Source of the DNA: CAYVAP01 sp964521065
GTDB taxonomy: Bacteria > Bacteroidota > Bacteroidia > J057
Reading direction: 5' to 3'
NCBI GenBank assembly: GCA_964521065.1
Contig: CAZFPQ010000138.1
Location: 1-17,889, forward strand
Length of the DNA: 17,889 nucleotides
Shown piece after piece: positions 1 through 6,654 of this stretch (position 1 is the first letter of the stretch; each line of letters opens with the position of its first letter). Under the pieces are notes generated by a model, which made no database searches, was not told where the DNA came from, and saw only the letters and a list, made by a program, of their open reading frames with translations. The translations under genes were made by a program, and so were the position numbers.

Positions 1-54
1 AACTCCTTAACTCCTTAACTCCTTAACTCCTTAACTCCTTAACTCCTTAACTCC
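1..54. repeat. 8-bp tandem repeat (AACTCCTT), about 6.75 copies
   Basis: Six perfect copies of AACTCCTT are followed by a partial AACTCC, with no mismatches. The array is cut by the window edge, so its true length is unknown. It begins 10 bases past the stop codon of the MATE gene. On the minus strand each unit reads AAGGAGTT, which contains a Shine-Dalgarno-like AAGGAG core and a TTAA. Because the unit is 8 bp long, stop codons appear in every frame, so the array is not coding. Perfect conservation suggests recent slippage. Its role is unknown. Confidence 0.95.
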
Positions 55-64
55 GCTTTTCTTC

Positions 65-1486
65 TTAAGCTATTTGAACGGCCTCTTCAGGCGCTTGGTT
101 AGCCTGATTGAGGCATTTTTTTACCCAGAAGTAAGAAGCACTTCCCCCAGCTGCATAGGCAAGGGCAATGGAGGCAAATACGCCGGGTAAGCCAAAGAGG
201 TAAGAACCCAGGTAGGCCATGGGTAGGTAGACCCCAAACATCATACTGATGGTAATGCCCGAGGCGACCAAGGGGCGATTGAGGACATTTAGGATGGTAT
301 TGTCTAGGGCGTAAATACAGCGAAAAGCATAACCGAAAGGGACGATGCTGAGGTACAAACTCAGGGCAGCGACGACCTCGTCACTTTGGGTGAAGACTCT
401 CGCTATGGGCTCTCTGGCCGTCCAAATAATGACCAGCATGAGTATGCCCCACAGCAAACCAAAACGCTGACTATTGTTGATCCCTATTTGAAGTCGATCC
501 CATTTTTTGGCCCCTAAATTCTGCCCTACAAAGGGGCCCAAAACCGTAGAAAGGGCCACCACCACCATAATGGCGAGTAGATCGACCCGAGACGCTACTC
601 CAAGGGCTGCTACGGCATCTTCCCCATACTGACTGACCAGATTGGTTATCAACGCAGTGGTCAGAGGCACTACCAAGTTGGTGGCAGCGGCAGGAAGCCC
701 CACATATAAAATACCTTTCCAAGACTGCATCACCTGAGGCCAGGTAGGAATCTCCCTCGTTAGCATTTGGTTGCGCTGTAAAACCAGCAGGCCTATGACC
801 AAGGAAAGGCCTCGGGCTATGACGGTCGCTAGGGCAGCTCCTTGAATGCCTAAAGCAGGAATGGGACCTGCCCCAAAGATGAGTAAGGGGTCCAACACCA
901 CATTGAGAATGACCATGGTCGTCATCAGGGCAGCAGGGGTTCGGGTATCTCCGTTGGCCCGGATGGCGCTGTTCCCTACAAAAGGGACTATCACAAAGGT
1001 TACCCCGATGTACCAGGTATACATGTATTCTTTGACAAGGCTCAAGGTCTTACCTTCGGCCCCCAGTAGCCTAAACAAGGGGTCTACCGTCAGGAGTCCT
1101 AGTACGACGAAGGTCAAGGCAAAGCCTACCGCCAGTACAATGCTGTCTACGGTAAGTCGGCGAACTTTTCCTGCGTCTTCTTCTCCAATGGCTTTGGAAA
1201 TAATGGCCGAAGCTCCCATGCTCAGTCCCATACCAATAGCCCCTAAGATCAGCACCACCGGCAAGGTAAATCCCAAGGCGGCCAGGGCCATCTTACTTTG
1301 CTGTTCAGCGGTCAGACTTGGATCCCCCAATAAATTTTCTGGTCCCCAAGTCCCTATTTTTCCTACAAAAAAGGTGTCTACTAGGTTAAAGGCCACCATA
1401 CTGAAAAGGCCTAAAATCATCGGCAGGGTAAGGCGGGCCAGCTGTTGGTTGATGGGCCCTTCGGTAAGCTTGGTTTTGCGACGCAT
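65..1486 (-). CDS. MATE-family multidrug/toxin efflux transporter
   Basis: Inner-membrane exporter of the MATE family (NorM/DinF type), expected to export cationic or aromatic compounds in exchange for Na+ or H+. The 473-residue length fits the family's usual 440-480. A short basic N terminus leads to the typical first helix ending in VDTFFVGKIG, and about twelve hydrophobic segments follow in two similar halves. Family-like stretches include GMGLSMGASAIISKAIGEED near residues 85-105 and LGPFVGQNLGAKKWDR in the second half. Between helices 1 and 2, about 20 extra polar residues (roughly 46-66) lengthen a loop that is usually short. The ATG start at 1484-1486 has no Shine-Dalgarno; a TATATTTT box lies four bases upstream. 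The substrate cannot be told from sequence. It stands alone, with a 293-base gap upstream. Confidence 0.93.
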   Translation of the reverse strand: MRRKTKLTEGPINQQLARLTLPMILGLFSMVAFNLVDTFFVGKIGTWGPENLLGDPSLTAEQQSKMALAALGFTLPVVLILGAIGMGLSMGASAIISKAIGEEDAGKVRRLTVDSIVLAVGFALTFVVLGLLTVDPLFRLLGAEGKTLSLVKEYMYTWYIGVTFVIVPFVGNSAIRANGDTRTPAALMTTMVILNVVLDPLLIFGAGPIPALGIQGAALATVIARGLSLVIGLLVLQRNQMLTREIPTWPQVMQSWKGILYVGLPAAATNLVVPLTTALITNLVSQYGEDAVAALGVASRVDLLAIMVVVALSTVLGPFVGQNLGAKKWDRLQIGINNSQRFGLLWGILMLVIIWTAREPIARVFTQSDEVVAALSLYLSIVPFGYAFRCIYALDNTILNVLNRPLVASGITISMMFGVYLPMAYLGSYLFGLPGVFASIALAYAAGGSASYFWVKKCLNQANQAPEEAVQIA

Positions 1487-1779
1487 ACAGAAAATATAGC
1501 GAGATGTGGCGAGGAATGGCCAGTAGGTAAAAGCTTGAAAGTCAGTCAGCTTACCGCTCTGTGCTCATTGCATGTTGTTGCCCTCCTACTTATGGCTAGC
1601 ATTACCAAGGAAAATGTGTGATGGAATAGGGGTAATTATCTGCTTGCAAGAATTTATCTCAATATCCCATCTCTCAATAGCTCAGCATTTATTTAAGTGG
1701 GGGGAAAACTACCGTCGATTTAACGGGAGATATTGGCTTTAGTTTTGAAGAGCAAGTAAATGGGCAAAGCTCACCATCC
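1487..1779. other. Intergenic region of 293 bases, no gene supported
   Basis: This gap lies between the 3' end of the BatA-like gene and the 5' end of the MATE gene. The only short open frames are a 42-codon plus-strand frame from ATG at 1614, with AAGGA placed only about two bases before it, and an overlapping frame without a start codon that reads toward 1830 into the BatA gene antisense. Neither resembles a protein I recognise. I see no strong terminator hairpin for the BatA gene here. Confidence 0.5.
1491..1498 (-). promoter_or_regulatory. Possible -7 box TATATTTT for the MATE gene
   Basis: The minus strand reads TATATTTT, then four bases, then ATG. This matches the Bacteroidota -7 consensus TAnnTTTG at all but the last base. 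No TTG element sits at the expected -33 distance. If it is used, the transcript would start at or next to the start codon. Confidence 0.3.
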
Positions 1780-2769
1780 TTACTGTTCCAGCGGATTGTA
1801 AATAAACGTAAGCATCAAGAGGTAAGATAGGGCCAAAAGCATGATGGCAATCTTTACGAAGATGGGATAACGGTCTTGGACAATGCGATAAGACAAATCC
1901 TGTACTTGCCCCGTTTCTAGGCGGGAGATTTCTTCGAAAATGCTTTTCAGCCTTTCTGGAGCAGTCGCGCGGTAAAACTTGCCAGAGGTAATGTCCGCGA
2001 TTCGCTTAAGGGTAGTTTCATCTAAATCGGACTCAGCCTTTCCTCCGCTAACCAATTGATAAAGCTCGCGGCCAATGCCTATGCTGTAGATTCGAATGTT
2101 TTTTTCACGGGCGAGTTTGGCGGCCGAAATGGGATCAATCTCCCCTTGGTTGTTGGCCCCATCGGTGAGCAAAATGATCACTTGAGACGGGTTGCTACCG
2201 CTGCCGAGTCGGTTGATGGCTGTGGCAATGGCGTTGCCCATAGCTGTCCCTTGGCGAGGGAGCATGCCAAAGTCTACATCGTCTACTAGGCGCTCCAAAA
2301 AAGCATGGTCCAAGGAAATTGGGGCGTAGCTCAGGGCTTCGGAGGCAAACAAAACCAGCCCAATTTGATCAGAGTTGCGCCCTTGAATGAAGGCTTTGGC
2401 GTTTCGTTTGGCTACTTCCAGTCGATTGGGAGCAAAGTCATCGGCTTCCATGCTGCCACTGACATCTAGAGCGATCACTATATCAATTCCCTCCGCCTTG
2501 CGCTGACTTACCTCATCGGCTGCTTGGGGACGAGCAATGGCAATCACCAACATGGCAATAGCCATCAATTGAAGCGCTCTGGGTAAATGCCTTAAGACCG
2601 CGAGATCGAGGGCAGGCTTCTTTAGCTTGATAGGATCATAGCTCAACCTGATCACCAATCGCTGACGCCGGTAATACCTCACGTACCAAAATAGGTACGC
2701 GGGAATGAGCATGAGTAGCAACAGGGCTTCAGGATTTGCGAATAGGTCTATGCCTAACCAAGTCTTCAA
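1780..2769 (-). CDS. BatA-like von Willebrand factor A membrane protein
   Basis: Inner-membrane protein of the Bacteroidota Bat (aerotolerance-associated) VWA family. An N-terminal hydrophobic segment (about 14-30) and a second helix (about 63-80) precede a VWA domain at roughly 94-285; a C-terminal helix (about 303-325) closes the protein. The metal-ion-dependent adhesion site is complete: Asp102-x-Ser104-x-Ser106, Thr175 and Asp203 in LLTDGANNQG. The 329-residue length is normal for BatA. The start is TTG at 2767-2769: an in-frame stop lies nine codons upstream, and the peptide from TTG matches the usual BatA N terminus. The family is thought to act in protein complexes in stress tolerance, but its exact role is poorly defined. 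The usual partners (MoxR ATPase, DUF58 protein, BatB/C/D) are not adjacent on either side. Confidence 0.88.
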   Translation of the reverse strand: MKTWLGIDLFANPEALLLLMLIPAYLFWYVRYYRRQRLVIRLSYDPIKLKKPALDLAVLRHLPRALQLMAIAMLVIAIARPQAADEVSQRKAEGIDIVIALDVSGSMEADDFAPNRLEVAKRNAKAFIQGRNSDQIGLVLFASEALSYAPISLDHAFLERLVDDVDFGMLPRQGTAMGNAIATAINRLGSGSNPSQVIILLTDGANNQGEIDPISAAKLAREKNIRIYSIGIGRELYQLVSGGKAESDLDETTLKRIADITSGKFYRATAPERLKSIFEEISRLETGQVQDLSYRIVQDRYPIFVKIAIMLLALSYLLMLTFIYNPLEQ

Positions 2770-2789
2770 GTATTTGCGATCGTTTGTAA

Positions 2790-2820
2790 CAAATTAACAC
2801 CGAGTAGGGCAGGCAAACAA
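2790..2820 (-). promoter_or_regulatory. Candidate promoter of the BatA-like gene
   Basis: The minus strand carries TTG (2818-2820), 20 bases, then TTAATTTG (2790-2797), which matches TAnnTTTG at seven of eight positions. The spacing fits Bacteroidota promoters. The box ends 20 bases upstream of the TTG start codon. Confidence 0.35.
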
Positions 2821-2905
2821 GTCAATCAAGAAGGATTCTTACGGGTTCAGTCAGATAATGGCATGGTCCTTCAGGCTGAAAATTTGCGAAAGGAAATAAG
2901 AACGT

Positions 2906-2930
2906 TGGGGAGATCCTTGAAGCCTCCCCA
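2906..2930 (-). terminator. Hairpin after the M28 peptidase gene, probable terminator
   Basis: A perfect 7-bp stem (TGGGGAG with CTCCCCA, at 2906-2912 and 2924-2930) encloses an 11-base loop. It begins nine bases past the stop codon of the peptidase gene. The following minus-strand sequence is only moderately T-rich (ACGTTCTTATTT), so it is either a weak intrinsic terminator or a 3' end stabiliser. It separates the peptidase from the BatA-like gene. Confidence 0.5.
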
Positions 2931-2938
2931 TGTGCGAA

Positions 2939-4501
2939 TCAATCTTCGTCCTCTATGACATCTACTACAGGAGGATGATCTTGATTGGCCACCTCCCAAG
3001 CTGTCGCAAAAACCAGCCCAGCTATGCGAACTACCTTCTCAAATCTTATTTTTTCTGGATCATCGGTAGGTTTGTGGTAGTCTTCGTGGGTTCCATTGAA
3101 GTAAAAAATAACGGGGATACCCTTTTCTGCGAAGTTGTAATGGTCGCTTCGATAGTAGTACCGATTGGGATCCTTCTCGTCGTTGTAGGTGTAATCTAAG
3201 GTCAAGTTGGCAAACTGTTCGTTAACAGATTCGCTCCATCGGTGCAAATCAGTGCTGAGTCGGTCCGAACCAATCAGGTACACGTAGTCGAGTGAATCAG
3301 CTCGTTGGCTGTATTTGGGATCAATGCGGCCTACCATATCGATATTGAGGTTAGCCACCGTGTTTTCTAATGGATAAAGGGGATGGTCGGTGTAAAAACT
3401 AGAGCCCAACAATCCTTTCTCTTCTCCCGATACCGTCATGAATAAGATGCTGCGACGTGGCCCATGGCCATCCGCGGCTGCTTGGGCAAATGCTTCGGCT
3501 ACGGCTAGTACGGTGGAGGTACCAGATGCGTCGTCGTCGGCACCATTATGGATTTCACCTTTGCGATTAACTCCCACGTGGTCATAGTGCCCGGTGACGA
3601 CCAAAACCTCTTCAGGGAATTCGGTGCCAGGTAAGAAGGCAAGAACATTGGAAGCTTCCTTGCTGTCAAACTCTGCTTCGGTGTTCACTTTTAAGTTCAC
3701 CTTCTGCATTTTGAGTTTGGGCAGGCTGGCATCCGAAGCTAAGTTTTTGCGAATTTTATCTAGGTTACCTTTAGCGGTCTTAATAATCTGCTGGCCCATG
3801 TCCTCAGAGATATAGACTACGGGCATGCCTGGGGTAGCCGAAGCATCGATGCTGGTACTGCGTGAACGAGCATACCTTTTCATCACCTTAAACACTGAGT
3901 CAGGCAGGATCATCAAGACTCCTTCACTCCCATATTCAGCCAGGGATTTGGCTCGATCTCGCCAACTACGAATCTGGGAAAATAGGGATTGATCTGGATC
4001 CGCCTTTCCCGGTTGGCCTGCCAACATCACCGCGACTTTTCCATTGAGGTCCACCCCCTCGAGGTTGTTGTAAGCTTCTGTATTTAGCCCATATCCAACA
4101 AAGGTGAGATCTGGCTTGCCAGTGGGGAGGAGTCCTCCTGATCCATTGACAAAATCACTCCGATAGCTGTATTCCTGCTCCTCAAGGCTCATGGTCCCGT
4201 CTTTTACCTCGGCATTGTTGAGGTAAAAAGGTTGATAATATCCACCCGTCTCTGGATTTCCTGGGGCTAAGCCCATGCGCATGAATTGGCTTCTAATGTA
4301 TACAGATGCTAGATGTTGACCTCGCTCACCCGTTTCTCGCCCTTCTAGGGCGTCGTCGGCCAAGAAATAAATGTGTCCCTTTAGCAGGTCTGTGTTAATG
4401 GCCTCGAAATAGGCTTGGCGTGGATCTGCTTGCTGTGCGTGCAAATCGGAGGTAGCCCACAGTCCAATGAGGGCTATCCATAAAGCAAAATATGATCTCA
4501 T
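2939..4501 (-). CDS. Secreted M28-family zinc aminopeptidase/peptidase with PA-like domain
   Basis: Exported peptidase predicted to remove N-terminal residues from peptides using two zinc ions. A signal peptide (residues 1-22, cleavage after LHA) starts the 520-residue chain. Residues about 130-240 look like a protease-associated (PA) insert (FVGYGLN, KVAVMLAGQPG, GSEGVLMI). The M28 catalytic domain follows from about 283. Ligands and catalytic residues visible are His305 in VVTGHYDHVG, bridging Asp323 in NGADDDASG, Glu360-Glu361 in SGEEKGLLGS, Asp388 in NIDMVGR and His454 in YRSDHYNF. All are intact, so the enzyme should be active. No C-terminal sorting domain is seen. The tail is short and acidic (EDED). 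It has its own candidate promoter and a hairpin after the stop. Confidence 0.93.
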   Translation of the reverse strand: MRSYFALWIALIGLWATSDLHAQQADPRQAYFEAINTDLLKGHIYFLADDALEGRETGERGQHLASVYIRSQFMRMGLAPGNPETGGYYQPFYLNNAEVKDGTMSLEEQEYSYRSDFVNGSGGLLPTGKPDLTFVGYGLNTEAYNNLEGVDLNGKVAVMLAGQPGKADPDQSLFSQIRSWRDRAKSLAEYGSEGVLMILPDSVFKVMKRYARSRSTSIDASATPGMPVVYISEDMGQQIIKTAKGNLDKIRKNLASDASLPKLKMQKVNLKVNTEAEFDSKEASNVLAFLPGTEFPEEVLVVTGHYDHVGVNRKGEIHNGADDDASGTSTVLAVAEAFAQAAADGHGPRRSILFMTVSGEEKGLLGSSFYTDHPLYPLENTVANLNIDMVGRIDPKYSQRADSLDYVYLIGSDRLSTDLHRWSESVNEQFANLTLDYTYNDEKDPNRYYYRSDHYNFAEKGIPVIFYFNGTHEDYHKPTDDPEKIRFEKVVRIAGLVFATAWEVANQDHPPVVDVIEDED

Positions 4502-4528
4502 CTCTCAGATACTTGTGTTAAGTAAATT

Positions 4529-4560
4529 CAAACATAGTATGATGTGCTCCATTTGCCCAA
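4529..4560 (-). promoter_or_regulatory. Bacteroidota-type promoter of the M28 peptidase gene
   Basis: The minus strand shows TTG (4558-4560), 21 bases, then a perfect TAnnTTTG box, TATGTTTG (4529-4536). Both the sequence and spacing fit the Bacteroidota housekeeping sigma factor. The box ends 27 bases upstream of the ATG, leaving a short leader. Confidence 0.6.
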
Positions 4561-4659
4561 GGAACTTGCAAAGCCATTTTCCTGCTTGGTAGAAATTATT
4601 GATGATTACAGCAGCATGATCCCATCCTCTGCGGAATTATTCTTTCTAATTTCGATCCC

Positions 4660-6537
4660 TCAACCTCCCAAACCCCCGGCATCCTCTTTCGGCATAATAC
4701 CCATCTGCTGCATGAGAAAGGTGGCATTGAGGTTTTGTGAAATTCCATCACGGAGTCGATAGTCAAAGCTCAGTTGCTCCTCACTGATGTCGACCTCAAA
4801 ACGCTTATTCCGCACAAAATTGGGGTACTCATCGGCGAGGGTTCCCAGAGAAAGGTCATGGGTCGCTACTAGGCCAACTCCTTTCCAGCGGATCAATTGC
4901 TCAATAAAGCGACGAGATCCCAACTGCTTGTCCCGAGAATTGGTCCCTCTCAGCATCTCATCTACGATCACAAAGGCAGGACCAAGCGCTTGTAACTGAT
5001 CGATGATGCGTTTGAGCTGTTTGAGTTCTGCATAGAAATAAGACTCGTGGTCAGCTAAAGAGTCGGCGGCTCTCACGCTAGAGATCAATGGAATAGGGGC
5101 TAGTGTCAGTTCTTTGGCGCAAACGGGTGCCCCCATCATGGCCATGACGAGGCTAGTACCTACAGAGCGAAGAAAGGTGCTTTTTCCGGCCATATTGGCA
5201 CCGGTGACTACCAAAAATTCTCCTGGCTTGTGAAGCGAGACGCTATTGTCTACCCGGGTTTCGGGGCGCAAAAGCACATGTCCCAGTTCATTAGCCTCAT
5301 AATGAAAGGGGCCCTCTTCAAAGTTGGCCCATACCAAGTCGGGTCTGTTAAAGGCTAGCCTACCAAGGCTGAGCAGGGCATCCAATTCGTGAATGACTTC
5401 AAACCATTGGGGGACCAACTTTAGGTGCTCCTGTCTCCAAGTCTGCAATTTGAGGATGTAACGAAGGTCCCAGGTTGCCACTCCATTTAGTAGGACACCT
5501 GCAACCATGTTCAGCCGCTGATCAAATCGATAGACCAACTCGCCAAGTTTAGCGATGGCTTCAGAGGCTTTGATGTCTTGGTGGGTGAGCTGAGCTTGTA
5601 TGGCTTGTAAGCGAGGACTCTCCCAGGTCTGGCTTTCAATCTGGGTTAGCAGTTGAGCATAGGTGTTGAGTAAACGAGATTTTTGACTCACCTGCTGATG
5701 TTCGTAGCTGCTGCGCTTGAGATTGATCCCAGCAATAGCTAGTTGAGATAGGAAAAAGAAGAGAGGAACGAAGCCACTCAAATGCCACCCGCCAAACACC
5801 TCTCTGAAAACCGGGAAATCAGGAACTAGCCAGAGTAGTAAACTAACGAGCAGGGCAATGGGCAATCCAAAGGCTAGCCCTTTCCACATGGGTCCTTGAA
5901 AAAGGGTCGGATGATCTAGCCAGTTGAGGAGGTCTCTTATTTCGGTATGCGTAGCCCGGTGCCCCCGCATCAAGGCTTGATAGTGGAGGCTCCAATCTGG
6001 TTTAGTGGCTAGGTCTTGGGCCGCGCCTTGGCGCCCTGTGATAACGGCTATATCCTGTTCGGGCTCTTGCATCCATAGGGCAAGGACTTGGCGTCCATTT
6101 TCCGTACCGCTACGATTGAGGTATTGGAAAATAGACCTAGGCCCAAAGAGGTCAAGGTCATAGCTAAAGGGGTGCTGAGGGTCGATTAAGTCTTTGGCTG
6201 AATCAAAGGAGCTATAATCCCAATTCTGGGCAGCGATTTCTTCTTCTAAGATCTTCCGCAGGCGCCGTTGGTGATCCCGTTCCTCCGCCACCTCACTGTG
6301 GACCTTCAGCAGGTACATGAAGGCGAGCAAGATCACGATCCCAGCCAACATGCCCCACCAAAAGTGGACAGTAAAAAGCCAATAGCTAAGCCCCGCTCCT
6401 ACCACAAACACCAGCAAACGTAGGTTAGATATCAACAAGTAGCGTCGCTGAACCTTGTGAAGGTCTGCTTCGGTATGATTAAACTGAGACTGGTAATAGG
6501 CTAAAGGATGATCGGTTTGGGTTTGATCAATGGACAT
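4660..6537 (-). CDS. Membrane-anchored MutS-like ATPase
   Basis: A MutS-superfamily protein without the mismatch-recognition and connector domains of MutS1. The N terminus holds two hydrophobic helices (about 40-56 and 62-78), and a second hydrophobic pair lies at about 220-238 and 254-271. MutS core/clamp features start near 123 (PFSYDLDLFGPRSIFQYLN, like the domain III entry). The C-terminal ATPase has Walker A TGANMAGKST (445-454), Walker B FVIVDE (522-527), the RGTNS signature (530-534) and the ATHD switch (558-561). At 625 residues it is much shorter than MutS1 (about 850). The family is common in Bacteroidota and often mislabelled as mismatch repair MutS. The lack of a mismatch-sensing domain and the membrane helices argue against classical repair. 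Its function is not established. It has a candidate promoter 70 bases upstream. Confidence 0.88.
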   Translation of the reverse strand: MSIDQTQTDHPLAYYQSQFNHTEADLHKVQRRYLLISNLRLLVFVVGAGLSYWLFTVHFWWGMLAGIVILLAFMYLLKVHSEVAEERDHQRRLRKILEEEIAAQNWDYSSFDSAKDLIDPQHPFSYDLDLFGPRSIFQYLNRSGTENGRQVLALWMQEPEQDIAVITGRQGAAQDLATKPDWSLHYQALMRGHRATHTEIRDLLNWLDHPTLFQGPMWKGLAFGLPIALLVSLLLWLVPDFPVFREVFGGWHLSGFVPLFFFLSQLAIAGINLKRSSYEHQQVSQKSRLLNTYAQLLTQIESQTWESPRLQAIQAQLTHQDIKASEAIAKLGELVYRFDQRLNMVAGVLLNGVATWDLRYILKLQTWRQEHLKLVPQWFEVIHELDALLSLGRLAFNRPDLVWANFEEGPFHYEANELGHVLLRPETRVDNSVSLHKPGEFLVVTGANMAGKSTFLRSVGTSLVMAMMGAPVCAKELTLAPIPLISSVRAADSLADHESYFYAELKQLKRIIDQLQALGPAFVIVDEMLRGTNSRDKQLGSRRFIEQLIRWKGVGLVATHDLSLGTLADEYPNFVRNKRFEVDISEEQLSFDYRLRDGISQNLNATFLMQQMGIMPKEDAGGLGG

Positions 6538-6610
6538 GGATATCAGCTGAATTCAACTCTTATGCGTAGGAAATACTTCGTCGGTAGGTAGACGAGAGTT
6601 TGAAAGGCCT

Positions 6611-6644
6611 TAAATATACGGAAGCTCCTAGCTTTTGGTCCAAA
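6611..6644 (-). promoter_or_regulatory. Candidate promoter of the MutS-like gene
   Basis: On the minus strand TTTG (6641-6644) is followed after 22 bases by TATATTTA (6611-6618), a seven-of-eight match to TAnnTTTG. Two small perfect inverted repeats lie in or beside the spacer: AAGCT-AGG-AGCTT (6622-6634) and TTTGG-T-CCAAA (6634-6644). They could be operator sites or part of the 3' end of the upstream carotenoid-oxygenase gene. Confidence 0.4.
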
Positions 6645-6654
6645 GAATTCCCCA

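Noticed and set aside
1..54. CRISPR-like array
   Set aside because: The unit is 8 bp with no spacers and there are no cas genes; it is a simple tandem repeat.
846..1499. 217-codon open frame on the plus strand
   Set aside because: It lies entirely antisense to the well-supported MATE gene, and its composition (many Ser, Thr, Pro, Lys, Met) is typical of a reverse-frame shadow.
4660..6537. Annotation as mismatch repair MutS (mutS)
   Set aside because: The protein lacks the N-terminal mismatch-binding and connector domains, is far shorter than MutS1 and has membrane helices, so the gene symbol mutS would mislead.
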